Positions 34,026 through 43,096 of a stretch of 64,000 nucleotides of DNA are shown piece by piece. Source of the DNA: Streptomyces sp. NBC_01214 (lineage in GTDB: Bacteria; Actinomycetota; Actinomycetes; Streptomycetales; Streptomycetaceae); assembly GCF_026340975.1 (NCBI RefSeq), contig NZ_JAPEOS010000003.1, positions 1,240,001 through 1,304,000 of the forward strand, written 5' to 3'. The position numbers and the translations under genes are program-made. The notes beneath the pieces were generated by a model. That model saw nothing but the letters and a program-made list of their open reading frames with translations. It did not search any database and was not told the origin of the DNA. The number at the start of each line of letters is the position of its first letter. Position 1 is the first letter of the stretch.

Positions 34026-35473
34026 GCAGGCCCGCCGGCCGGGAACCGCGCCGGCTGACTCGATGGTGGCGCCGGCGGTCCCTGCGGACCAGGCTGACGG
34101 TGATCGCGGCGACGGCCATCGCGGTCAGCGTGTTCGCGGCCTTCCAGGTGGCCAGCGAGCTACTGGACTGGGAGCTGCAGGACACCGCCCAGAATCAGCT
34201 GCGCGCCGACTCCCGCGTCCTGGCGACGAACGCGGAGCGCGCCGGTCCGGCGCAGGTCCAGCTACCGCCGTATCCCGGATCCGGTCGGCTGGTGCGAGTC
34301 ATCCTGCCCGACGGCTCGATCCGGACACCGGCCGGCCAACCCGCGCTGCCCCCGGTCAGCGAGCACGCCCGGCGCGTGGCGCAGGGCGTGTCGGCCGACC
34401 TGATGGAGTCGAACGACAGCGACGACGACGGCTACCTCATCTACACGCTGCGGGCGGGCGACGGCGCGGTCCAGGTGGCCCGCGTCGTCGACGACAGCCC
34501 GATCAACCGGTTCGGGTTGGGCATGCTGCTGATCGGGCTGCTCTGCGTGGTCGGCGGCGCCCTTGTCGGGCGGACCGTGGCGCGGACAGGGCTGGCACCG
34601 ATCGACCGGCTGACCGCCGCCGCGGTACGTGTCGCGCACACCCAGGATTTCGACGCCGACATCCCGGACGAGGGCGGTGGGGAGATCCGGCGGCTGATCC
34701 AGTCGATCAACGACATGCTCGCCGCGCTCCGGAACTCCCGGCGGGCCCAGCGGCTGCTCGCCGAGGACGCCGCCCACGAGCTCAAGACCCCGCTCACCAG
34801 CCTGCGCCTCAACGTCGAGCTGCTGATCCGGCTCGATCGGCGCGGCACCCTGGACAGCGCACTGCCGGCGGAGAGCCGGACCCGGCTGCTCAACGATCTC
34901 GGCGCCCAGGTGGCCGAGTTGAGCACCCTTGTCGCCGAGCTGACCGACCTGGCGCGCGGTGACACCAGCGACGAGAGCACCGAGGTGCTCGACCTCGCCG
35001 ACGTGGTGGTGGCCGCCGCGACCCGGGCGCGTTCCCGCGTGCCCGACATCGAGGTCACGCTCGACGTGACCTCCGTGTGGGTGAGCGGGCGTCCCGCTGC
35101 GCTCGAGCGGGCGGTGCTCAACCTCATCGACAACGCCAGCAAGTGGTCCCCCGCGGACCAGCCGGTCCAGGTCCGGCTCCGTGCCAAGGGCGCGTCGGCG
35201 GTGCTCGAGGTCGACGACGCCGGGCCGGGCATCGACGCCGCCGACGTACCGCGGGTGTTCGACCGGTTCTACCGTGCCGACAGCGCCCGGGCGTTGCCGG
35301 GATCCGGTCTGGGGCTGTCGATCGTGCAGCGGGTCGTCGACGCCCACGGCGGCCGGGCCACCGTCGCCCGCTCCGCACGCGGTGGCGCGCTGCTTCGGGT
35401 CGACCTTCCGGCCGCGGCCCCGCCCGCCCCGATCGCGCGGCTCACCGCCGGGGAGGACACCGCGGTGCGCTGA
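34022..35473 (+). CDS. HAMP-type sensor histidine kinase
   Basis: 483 residues. TM1 (RLTVIAATAIAVSVFAAFQVA) and TM2 (FGLGMLLIGLLCVVGGALVG) flank an extracytoplasmic domain of about 120 residues. HAMP, then the H box AEDAAHELKTPLTSLRLNVE, the N box LNLIDNASKWSPA, DDAGPGIDAADVPRVFDRFYR and GSGLGLSIVQRVV follow. The signal sensed is unknown; cognates of MMPL exporters often sense envelope or drug stress. Translational coupling with the regulator gene is expected. Confidence 0.94.
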   Translation: MSRPAGREPRRLTRWWRRRSLRTRLTVIAATAIAVSVFAAFQVASELLDWELQDTAQNQLRADSRVLATNAERAGPAQVQLPPYPGSGRLVRVILPDGSIRTPAGQPALPPVSEHARRVAQGVSADLMESNDSDDDGYLIYTLRAGDGAVQVARVVDDSPINRFGLGMLLIGLLCVVGGALVGRTVARTGLAPIDRLTAAAVRVAHTQDFDADIPDEGGGEIRRLIQSINDMLAALRNSRRAQRLLAEDAAHELKTPLTSLRLNVELLIRLDRRGTLDSALPAESRTRLLNDLGAQVAELSTLVAELTDLARGDTSDESTEVLDLADVVVAAATRARSRVPDIEVTLDVTSVWVSGRPAALERAVLNLIDNASKWSPADQPVQVRLRAKGASAVLEVDDAGPGIDAADVPRVFDRFYRADSARALPGSGLGLSIVQRVVDAHGGRATVARSARGGALLRVDLPAAAPPAPIARLTAGEDTAVR

Positions 35474-35626
35474 CCCGCCCCGGCGGCGCAGCGCAGGACA
35501 AGGGACGGCGGCCCTCGGGCATGGCCCTGCACGGCTCACCGTCGGGGCAGGGCACCGCGATGCGCCGACCCCGGCCCCGGCGCGTGGCGCAGGACCAAAG
35601 GGCGGCGGTCGCGGGCCCATGAAAAT

Positions 35627-35653
35627 CCGGGACGGGCCTGGGGCCCGTCCCGG
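35627..35653. terminator. Strong hairpin terminator between the kinase and MMPL genes
   Basis: A perfect 12-bp stem (CCGGGACGGGCC/GGCCCGTCCCGG) with a 3-base loop lies between convergent genes. Confidence 0.85.
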
Positions 35654-35674
35654 AACTCGTCCGTGCCGCCGCGC

Positions 35675-37825
35675 TCACCGTTGCAGCGCGGGCTCCTCGT
35701 CGTCGGCGAGCGACTGTTGACCGTCCGGCAGCTCCGCCGCCGGACGGGACAGCCGGCTCGGCCACCACATCCGCCGGCCGATCAGCAAGGTGAGGGCGGG
35801 CACCAGGACCGACCGCACCAGCAGGGCGTCGAGCAGCACGCCGAAGGCCACCAGGAACCCGACCTCGATCAGCATCACCAGCGGAAGCGTGACGAGGACC
35901 GCGAACGTGGCCGCCAGGACCAGGCCTGCCGAGGTGATGACGCCACCGGTGGCTGAGAGGGCTTTGAGCATGCCCTCTCTGGTGCCGAGACGCACGGTCT
36001 CCTCCCGGGCCCGGCTGGCCAGGAAGATGTTGTAGTCGACGCCGAGCGCCACCAGGAACAGGAATGCCAGCAGCGGCACCGAATGGTCGACACCCTTGAA
36101 CCCGAGGATCGTGTCGAAGACGAACACGCTGCCGCCGAAGGCTGCGGCGAACGAGACGATCACGGTGGCCATCAGGACCAGCGGGGCCACGATCGCGCGC
36201 AGCAGCAGCCCGAGGACGATCAGGACGACGGCGAGCACCAGCGGGATCACCAGCTTCTCGTCGCGCTTGGTGGTCACCTCGGTGTCGAGGTTCTCCGCAC
36301 TCGGCCCGCCGACGATCGCCTCCGCCCCGCTCACCGCGTGCACGGCGGTGCGCACCCGCTTGATCGTGTCGTACTCTGCGACGGTGTCCGGCGCGTCCTT
36401 CGGGTACACGGAGATGTTGGCCCAGCCACCGCTGGTCTGCTCCGGGATGGCCAGGGCCACACCGCGAGTGTCCCTGACGATGTCGAGCACCCGCTCCTGG
36501 TGCGCCGGCCGCGTGAAGATCGTCATCGGCTGGCCGCCGAGCTCCGGAAAGTGCTGGCGGAGAACGGTGAAGCCGGTGACCGACTCCGGCGCGGACAGGA
36601 ACTGGTCCTGCTCCCGCAGGGCGCCGGTGTTGCCCGCCAGCCCGAGGGCGAACACGCCGAGGACTCCGAGCGAGCCGAGCGTCGCCACCCACCGGCGGCG
36701 GCTGATGGCGGTGCCGAGCCGTCCCCACAGCCCCGGCTTCTCCTCCACGGCCGTGCTGAACCGCGGGATGGCCGGCCAGAAGATCCGCCTGCCGAGCACC
36801 ACGAGCACCGCCGGGAACAGCGTCAGCATGGCCACCAGCGCGCACAGGATGCCGGCCGCACCGATCGGGCCCAACCCGCTGGTGCTGTTCAGGTCCGCGA
36901 CGAGCAGGCAGAGCAGGCCGGCGACCACGGTGGCCGCGGACGCGACGATGGCCGGCGCCGCGCCGCGTAGCGCGTGGACCATCGCGACCCGGACGTTCTC
37001 ATGGTGGTGCAGTGCCTCCCGATATCGGGCGATGAGCAACAGCGCGTAGTCCGTGCCGACGCCGAACACCAGGATCGTCAGCAGCGCCGAGTTCTGGTCG
37101 TTGACCACGATGCCGAAGCCCTTGACGAGCAGGTAGACGGTCCCCATCGCGGTCAGTGCGGCCACGCCGACGGCCACCAGCGGGATGATCCACAACACCG
37201 GGCTGCGGTAGGTGAGGATGAGCAGGAGCGTGACGACGACGATGGTGGTGAGGAGGACCTGCACGTCGATGCCGTCGAAGACGGCATCCATGTCGCCGTC
37301 GATCGCGGCCGGGCCGGTCACGTCGAGTTCCAGGCCGGAGGGGCGGTCCTTCGCGGCGTCACGCAACGCGCCGACGATGTCCTCCGGTGCGCCGTAGGTC
37401 GTGCTCACCTCGAGGGTGAACATCATCGCCTTGCGGTCGGTGGAGGGGCTCATCGGTGAGCCCTCGTCGTCCTCGCCGGCCGCCGCCGTCGTCTTCGGCG
37501 GGTACCGCTTGGCAAGGGTGTCGTAGTGGCGCTCGACCGTCGCGCGGTCGGCGTCGGTCATGCCGCCGGCGCGGTGGTACACGAAGACGAACGTGTTGTT
37601 GTCACCGCCGGGGAGACTGTCGTCCAGCACCGCCACCTTGGTGGACTCGGCACTGGCCGGCAGGGTGTCTACGGCGCTGTCGGTGGTGACCGAGCTCAAC
37701 TTTCCGCTCAGCGGCACCATGCCCGCCGCCAGCACCAGCCACAGGCCGATCACCAACCATGGCACCCACCGGCCTGCCAACCGACCGGCCGGCGCTTCCC
37801 CGGACGGCGCTGCGTTGACTGCCAT
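35675..37825 (-). CDS. MMPL-family (RND superfamily) membrane transporter
   Basis: 716 residues with the MMPL layout: TM1, a large outside domain, six TMs, a second outside domain (PESVTGFTVLRQHFPELGGQPMTIFTRP), and the remaining TMs. The conserved TM motif VFGVGTDYALLLIARYREAL and its partner LFLVALGVDYNIFLASRAREETVRLG are visible. These proton-driven exporters move lipids or drugs. The ATG at 37825 has AGGAGG six bases upstream. It faces the two-component genes across a shared terminator. Confidence 0.93.
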   Translation of the reverse strand: MAVNAAPSGEAPAGRLAGRWVPWLVIGLWLVLAAGMVPLSGKLSSVTTDSAVDTLPASAESTKVAVLDDSLPGGDNNTFVFVYHRAGGMTDADRATVERHYDTLAKRYPPKTTAAAGEDDEGSPMSPSTDRKAMMFTLEVSTTYGAPEDIVGALRDAAKDRPSGLELDVTGPAAIDGDMDAVFDGIDVQVLLTTIVVVTLLLILTYRSPVLWIIPLVAVGVAALTAMGTVYLLVKGFGIVVNDQNSALLTILVFGVGTDYALLLIARYREALHHHENVRVAMVHALRGAAPAIVASAATVVAGLLCLLVADLNSTSGLGPIGAAGILCALVAMLTLFPAVLVVLGRRIFWPAIPRFSTAVEEKPGLWGRLGTAISRRRWVATLGSLGVLGVFALGLAGNTGALREQDQFLSAPESVTGFTVLRQHFPELGGQPMTIFTRPAHQERVLDIVRDTRGVALAIPEQTSGGWANISVYPKDAPDTVAEYDTIKRVRTAVHAVSGAEAIVGGPSAENLDTEVTTKRDEKLVIPLVLAVVLIVLGLLLRAIVAPLVLMATVIVSFAAAFGGSVFVFDTILGFKGVDHSVPLLAFLFLVALGVDYNIFLASRAREETVRLGTREGMLKALSATGGVITSAGLVLAATFAVLVTLPLVMLIEVGFLVAFGVLLDALLVRSVLVPALTLLIGRRMWWPSRLSRPAAELPDGQQSLADDEEPALQR

Positions 37826-38110
37826 CACTAGCCTCCTGCATACGGGTTGAATCGCTTATCTGGACGCCTACTTCCTACCGAGCGAACCTGAGACGACTGT
37901 TAGAGGGCTGTATGCGAGTTCTTGCCTGAGATCTGACTCTGTTATGGGATGAGCGCAGGTCAGGGCTGTTGACGAGCGCCGGTTGCGCGGCGAGGACGAG
38001 CAAATCGACTGGGATACGGTCTGGCAGGCGTGTTGCCGCGGCCGGGCGCCCCTGGCATGGGGCCGGGCCAGAGGGCTGTCCCAGCCCGGGCTCTGCGACA
38101 TACCGCGGTC

Positions 38111-38378
38111 ATGAGTGGAGAGGAATCGACACGGCTGGCGAAAGCCCTCATCGATTCCATGAGGCCGAAGGCATCTCGGAGCGTGAACTCGCGCGCCGCA
38201 CCTGGCTGAGTGAGCGACCATCAGGACCTTCGAACGCGACCGGGGAGACCTGCCCACCCCGATCGTTGCGCGAAGTTTCGAGGAAGTCCTCGGCTGGGCT
38301 CCGGGCAGCATCAAGACCGCGCCGTCCGAGGCGATGGGTCGTGAGGCATCGGCCGACTCGGCCATGGACCTCGAGTAG
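38111..38378 (+). pseudogene. XRE-type helix-turn-helix regulator remnant
   Basis: The gene is broken into three frames. MSGEESTRLAKALIDSM, then HEAEGISERELARRTWLSER (the HTH), then TIRTFERDRGDLPTPIVARSFEEVLGWAPGSIK to a stop. Joined, they read as a small HTH protein of a type common in actinobacteria. Two frameshifts make it non-functional. Confidence 0.65.
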
Positions 38379-38411
38379 GCGCGCTGGGCAGGGCTGAATT
38401 CCGGGCGATTG

Positions 38412-38816
38412 CGGTCGTGGCCTGGTGAACAGTCCCGGCTCGGTTTCGGCCAGGATTCTGGCCTGGTCAAACGCTTCAGTTTGACGCGGACGTTGTTGAC
38501 GTTGTTCGGTGCGACGTTCAGGTCCATCGCTTCGCACACGTTGCGCGCACGCAAGGGGGCGTCGGCTTCGGCGAACACGGCCATTCTGCTGGTAGGCGGG
38601 GCCGTCCGGCAGGGCCGCAGCCGGCGCCAGGGGTACCTCGTCCGTCAGTTCCAGGAGCGTTTTGCGGGTGATCGCGATGTGTTCGGCGGCCCGGGCGAGT
38701 CCGTCCAGCAGTGCGATCTGCTCGTGAGCAGCCTCCGTTTCCATGGCGATCTGCCGCTCGCGGACCTCCAGGCGGGCCAGCAGGGCGCCGAGGGTCTGCT
38801 ACGGGTGGCCGCTCAC
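38412..38816 (-). pseudogene. Decayed copy of the IS-linked winged-helix gene
   Basis: A GTG overlaps the transposase stop exactly as in the intact copy at 32872. An in-frame TAG follows after five codons. Then come QTLGALLARLEVRERQ, a frameshift near AYQQ, and FAEADAPLRARNVCEAMDLNVAPNNVNNVRVKLKRL before another frameshift. The homology to the 148-residue protein at 32426 runs to the end. Confidence 0.8.
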
Positions 38817-39642
38817 ACGCCGCGCCAGGCCAGGGCGGAGGTGCCCGTCAGCCGACGGGCCATCACGTCGCTCAGCGCCCAGTACACCCGTGACCCGGCC
38901 GAGGCCGGGCGGTGTTCGTAGTCGCGGACCAGCCTGCGGTGGAGCATCGAGATCCCGTTGGTCTGCTCGACCCTCCAGCGGATCGGTTGCGGAACGAAGC
39001 CACGGTCGGCCGGGTTGCGCTCGACCATCTCCACCGCGATGCCCAGGCCGGCGCCGTGGTCAACCACGGTCTTCTTGAATCCCTGATCCACCAGGGCCTT
39101 CGTCACCGTGGAGGTCCCGGCCGCGACCTTGTCCAGCAGCGCGGTGCCGAAGGCATTGTCGTGTACGGAGGCGGCCAGCACCACCACAGCGACCACCAGG
39201 CCCAGCACGTCTACGGCCAACCCGCGCTTGCGGCCTGGCACCTTCCTCGAGGCTTCCCGCCCGGTCGTGGCCGCGGGCACTCCGGCGGCGGCATGGAGAC
39301 TCTGCGTGTCGAGCACCACCAGGCTCGGGTCGGCTAACCGGCCCCGGCCCTCACGCACCTGCCAGGCAGTAGGTCGTGGATGACCTCGTCAGTGCCATCG
39401 TCGCGCCACTTATAGAAGTAGTACTTCACCGCGCCGGGCGGTGGCAGGTCGTGCGGCAGGCAATCCCACTGGCAGCCGGTACGGGACTGGTACAGGAGCG
39501 CGTTGGCGATCTCCCGCATCTCGTATCTGTCCCGATGGCCTCTGACGGAGGGGTGCTTGGCCTTCCATTCAGTGGTCACCGGCTCGATCAGTGCCCAGCG
39601 TTCGTCGGACAAGTCGCTCTTGTAGGGCCTGAGTTCGCTCAC
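38813..39642 (-). pseudogene. IS5-type transposase, frameshifted
   Basis: Two overlapping frames make one DDE transposase. The first (39642 to 39334) has LRPYKSDLSDERWALIEP and ALLYQSRTGCQWDCLPHDLPP. The second (39358 to 38813) has SLVVLDTQSLHAAAGVPA, GRKRGLAVDVLGL, ALVDQGFKKTVVDH and NGISMLHRRLVRDYEHRP. Around 39366 one base seems lost, and no slippery heptamer is seen, so I take this as decay rather than programmed frameshifting. Confidence 0.85.
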
Positions 39643-39829
39643 CCTGCGACTGCAACACGGACAGATCCGTCGGCCAGCCGGAAGCTCCCGCAGTCACGCG
39701 ATCAGGCGACACCGAAACAGACATCAGCTCACGTACCGCCCTCCGAGAGGGGCCGCCGACCCTGTGGGGCCGACGGCGGCGGGGGATGAGCAGTGGTGCT
39801 CGTGGTGCTCGTCCCCCGCTGCGCGCGTG

Positions 39830-40240
39830 CTAGGCCGAGGGCTCCTTGGCGCCCGGCTCCTGGTAGCCGTACGGGCGCGTGATGATCTCCATCCCGTGGC
39901 CGCTCGGGTCCGTGAAGTACACCCCGCGGCCGCCGTCGTTGTGGTTGATCTCGCCGGGGTGCCGGCCGTGCGGGTCGGCGAAGTACGGGGCCCGCGCCGA
40001 CCGGATCTTCTCGAACGCCGCGTCGAACTCCTCCTCCGAGAGGAGGAACGCGTAGTGCTGCGGGGTGATGGACTCGGCCGGGATGGTCGCGAAGTCCAGG
40101 GTGACGCCGTTCCCGGTGTCCACGGGGATGAAGGGTCCCCACTCGGTCCCGACCTCCAGGCCGAGGACATGGGCCAGGAAGGTGGCGGACTCCCGGTTGT
40201 CACGGGAGTGGATGATCGTGTGGTTCAGATGGACGGACAT
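39830..40240 (-). CDS. VOC-superfamily protein
   Basis: 136 residues. The VOC pattern shows HLNHTIIHSRDNRESATFLAHVLGLEVG, VTLDFATIP, HYAFLLSEEEFDAAFEKIRSA and GRGVYFTDPSGHGMEIITRPY, with His near the start and Glu near the end as possible metal ligands. It is monodomain and probably forms a dimer. Function unknown; fosfomycin- or glyoxalase-like activity is possible. A promoter with 20-bp iterons lies about 80-140 bp upstream. Confidence 0.88.
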   Translation of the reverse strand: MSVHLNHTIIHSRDNRESATFLAHVLGLEVGTEWGPFIPVDTGNGVTLDFATIPAESITPQHYAFLLSEEEFDAAFEKIRSARAPYFADPHGRHPGEINHNDGGRGVYFTDPSGHGMEIITRPYGYQEPGAKEPSA

Positions 40241-40321
40241 GAGTGAATGCCTCCGAAAGGCACGTCACGGCACCTCCATGCCTCACCCGGTCGGTGACCG
40301 ACACGCGATGCCGTGATCACG

Positions 40322-40351
40322 ATCCTAAACACCCCGTTCGGGTGAAGTCCA
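40322..40351 (-). promoter_or_regulatory. Candidate promoter of the VOC gene
   Basis: On the minus strand TGGACT (40346-40351) and TAGGAT (40322-40327) are 18 bp apart, and the -35 box straddles two iteron units. The gene starts 82 bp downstream. Confidence 0.45.
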
Positions 40352-40380
40352 CCCCGTTCGGGCGAAGTCCACCCTGTTTG
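40331..40380. repeat. 20-bp tandem iterons
   Basis: ACCCCGTTCGGGYGAAGTCC occurs at 40331-40350 and 40351-40370, with a partial third unit from 40371. The spacing of two helical turns fits a regulator bound on one face. Confidence 0.8.
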
Positions 40381-40420
40381 ACCCGACCCCGCCCGCTGCC
40401 CGGCTGCGGCCCGTATGTGG

Positions 40421-42088
40421 TCACGAACTCCCGTACACCGCGTTGACGTTGTCCTGCGCCGGGTGGGTCCGGCCGGCCGGGCCCGCCGCGAACACCCGCA
40501 GGAGGTTCTCCGTCACCCGGGTGGTCAGCGCTCCCGAGCGCGCGTCCAGACCGTGGTTGCGTCCGCTGCGGCCGTCCCCGGTCGCGTCCAGGGCCTCCAC
40601 CCACCGCATCGTGCCGGTCGCGAACACCCCCGCCCCGCTCGCCACCGTGTAGTAGGCCGTGTCCTGGTGGCTGGGCCGCCCCTCGCACACCACGGGGGAG
40701 TGGGCCAGGATCTCGATCGGCCGGGGCGTCGGGAAACTGGTGTCGACCTTGTCGTACTCGACCCCGACCAGGTGCTCGAAGCGGTCGCCCGCCCGCACCC
40801 CGGTGCCCTCGAAGAGCCAGTGTCCGGGGTTGGTGACCACGTACGGGGCGTCCACCGGGTAGCCGTCGTAGATCACGCCGAGCAGCGAGCTCTCCGGGTC
40901 AGCGCCGGGCACGGAGCGGAAGTCCACCGTCGCGGGCTGGCCGCGCTTGAACCCCGGGTCCTGCTCGTAGGACGACTTGTAGCAGACCAGCGTGCGGTCC
41001 GGCCCCAGGTCGGAGGGCTCCAGCCGGATCCGGCGGTAGCAGCAGTTCGCGCCCAGGATCGCGATGTTGGTACCGGCGTCGCGGGCGGCCGTGAAATGGG
41101 CCCGCTGCTCCGGAGACCAGTACTCGTCGTGCCCGAGCGAGAGCACCGCCGCCGCTCCCTCCAGGAGCCGCTTCTCCCGTGCCACGTCGGTGGTGGTCGT
41201 GTAGGCGAGGGGTATGCCGAGCCGCTCGGCCAGCGCGATCAGCGGGGCCTCGTAGACCAGGAACAGGCCCGCGCCGTCGTCGTACTCGTACGGCCGGTCG
41301 AAGCTCACGGCGAGCGAGCGGGAGGCGAAGCCGCCGCTGGGACCGTCGTAGCTGCCGTAGCCGCCCCACCGGTTGTACGCCTGCCAGGTGGCCACCGCGT
41401 TGACCACGACCGTACGACCGGCGGTCACCGCGGACCGCACGGTGAGCGGTACGAACCGTCGGCCCTCGCCGCCCTGCGCGTCCAGCCGTAGCAGGTAGCT
41501 GCCCTCCGGCCAGTCCTTCGTCTCGACCGTGGCGGTACGGGTCCACCGGGTGCGGACCATCCTGGTCCCGGCGTCCACCGTGTGCTCCGGCTGTCGGACC
41601 CCGGGCAGGGCCTCGGAGCGCCACACCAGCCGCGCCCGGGCCCCGCCGTACCAGCCCATCCGGTAGGCGGAGACGGTGAACCGGGGTGCGGTCGTCGACA
41701 CGTGCAGCCCGAAGGACTCGCCGGGCAGGACGCTGACCTTGTCCGCGAACCCCTCGATGGCGCGTGCCGGGCCGGCCTTGTCCACCGGCCAGTCGGCGTG
41801 GCCCGGGCGGGCGTTCTCGGCCTTGACGTCGAGACCCCGTGCCGCGGCCGCCGACGGCCTCTTGCCCGGCGCTGCGGACTCCGAGGCCGCCGCGGACCGC
41901 GGCTCCGACCCGGATGCGGATGCGGAGCCGGAGCCGGAGCCGCCGGAACGGTCGCCGTCGCCGTTCGCGCAACCGGCCAGGACCCCGAACCCCGCAGCCG
42001 TGGCCGCCCCCGTCGCGATCGCGAGGAACCGCCGCCTGCCTGCGTCTTCGCCGTCCGAGCCGGGCCCGGCCGAGTACATCTGATGCAT
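40421..42088 (-). CDS. Tat lipoprotein, N,N-dimethylformamidase large-subunit-like
   Basis: 555 residues. The N-terminus has a Tat signal ending in a lipobox (GRRRFLAIATGAATAAGFGVLAGC), then a Ser/Gly linker. The core matches the C-terminal domain of dimethylformamidase beta subunits: YRMGWYGGARARLVW, WQAYNRWGGYGSYDG, DRPYEYDDGAGLFLVYEAPLIALAE and LSLGHDEYWSPEQRAHFTAARDAGTNIAILGANCCYRRIR. Whether it hydrolyses amides or binds sugar is unknown. A much longer open frame upstream is antisense to the next gene. Confidence 0.85.
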   Translation of the reverse strand: MHQMYSAGPGSDGEDAGRRRFLAIATGAATAAGFGVLAGCANGDGDRSGGSGSGSASASGSEPRSAAASESAAPGKRPSAAAARGLDVKAENARPGHADWPVDKAGPARAIEGFADKVSVLPGESFGLHVSTTAPRFTVSAYRMGWYGGARARLVWRSEALPGVRQPEHTVDAGTRMVRTRWTRTATVETKDWPEGSYLLRLDAQGGEGRRFVPLTVRSAVTAGRTVVVNAVATWQAYNRWGGYGSYDGPSGGFASRSLAVSFDRPYEYDDGAGLFLVYEAPLIALAERLGIPLAYTTTTDVAREKRLLEGAAAVLSLGHDEYWSPEQRAHFTAARDAGTNIAILGANCCYRRIRLEPSDLGPDRTLVCYKSSYEQDPGFKRGQPATVDFRSVPGADPESSLLGVIYDGYPVDAPYVVTNPGHWLFEGTGVRAGDRFEHLVGVEYDKVDTSFPTPRPIEILAHSPVVCEGRPSHQDTAYYTVASGAGVFATGTMRWVEALDATGDGRSGRNHGLDARSGALTTRVTENLLRVFAAGPAGRTHPAQDNVNAVYGSS

Positions 42089-42202
42089 GGAGTGCACGTT
42101 ATGTGATGCTCTGGCCCGGACTTCCACCGGCCTGTTCGACGGACATGGCCTAGGCTGACCCCCGGTTGTTCCGGCCACCAACTGACCACGGGGGAACGCG
42201 AG

Positions 42203-43096
42203 ATGACGTACGACACCGCACACGCACCGGGCGCGGTCCGGCAGCTGTGGCAGCTGCTCGAACCGGTACACGCCGTCGTCTACTTCGCCCCCGAGGCCTA
42301 CGAGGAGGCCGGCGCGCTCGGCTACGCCACCGACGACAGGTGGCCGATGTACTTCGCCTACCGGGCCGCACCGCTGGGCCCGGCCGGAGCGGGGCTCGTG
42401 AACGCCCTCTTCTACAGCTTCAGCCCGCGCATGGTGGACCACTACCTCGCACGGTCCTGGGACACCGCCCCGCCTGCCCGGGTGCTCGCGGCCCGTGCCG
42501 TCGCCGCCGACCGCTCCCTCCATGCCCTGCTCGGCGAGCGCACCGCCGCACCGGACCTGGCCGAGGCCGCCCGGCTCGCCCGGCGCGCCGCCGAGGCCGT
42601 CACCACCGGCGGGCGCCCGCTGGCCGCCGCCAACGCCGCCCTGCCCTGGCCCTCGGCACCGCACACCGTGCTCTGGCACGCGGCGACGATCCTGCGCGAG
42701 CACCGCGGGGACGGCCATCTCGCCGCCCTGCAGGCCCACCAGCTCGACCCGGTCGAGTCCCTGGTCCTGCAGTCCGGCGTGGGGGCCGCACCGGCACCGT
42801 GGTTCGAGAGCCGCCAGTGGTCCGCGGGCGAGTGGAACGCCGCCCGCGAGCGGCTCGCCTCCCGGGGCCTGCTGGCCGAGGACGGCGCGGCCACCGGGGC
42901 GGGGCTGGCGCTGCGCACCGGCGTCGAGAAGCTCACCGACGAGCTCGCCTCGGACCCGTGGTCGGAGCTGACCCCGCAGGAAGTGGCCCGGCTCGCGGAA
43001 CTCCTCGTCCCGCCGGTCCTCGACATCGTCGGCGCCGGGATCCTCCCGACCCAGGGGACCCTGGGCATCGGAGTGAAGTACGACTACGAGGCCTGA
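42203..43096 (+). CDS. SCO6745-like helix-turn-helix family protein
   Basis: 297 residues. It matches the actinobacterial SCO6745 family: AVRQLWQLLEPVHAVVYFAPEAYEEAGALGY, then MYFAYRAAPLGPAGAGLVNALFYSFSPRMVDHYL. The C-terminal half has a winged-helix look (WSAGEWNAARERLASRGLLAEDG). No enzyme motif is visible. It diverges from the dimethylformamidase-like gene across 114 bp. Confidence 0.8.
   Translation: MTYDTAHAPGAVRQLWQLLEPVHAVVYFAPEAYEEAGALGYATDDRWPMYFAYRAAPLGPAGAGLVNALFYSFSPRMVDHYLARSWDTAPPARVLAARAVAADRSLHALLGERTAAPDLAEAARLARRAAEAVTTGGRPLAAANAALPWPSAPHTVLWHAATILREHRGDGHLAALQAHQLDPVESLVLQSGVGAAPAPWFESRQWSAGEWNAARERLASRGLLAEDGAATGAGLALRTGVEKLTDELASDPWSELTPQEVARLAELLVPPVLDIVGAGILPTQGTLGIGVKYDYEA

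Noticed and set aside
39334..39358. Programmed frameshift in the IS5-type transposase
   Set aside because: No slippery sequence or downstream pseudoknot is visible, and the adjoining HTH gene is also decayed, so a simple one-base loss is more likely.
39752..39780. Terminator for the VOC gene (GCCGCCG/CGGCGGC)
   Set aside because: Only seven pairs with a 15-base loop in very GC-rich DNA; not distinguishable from background.
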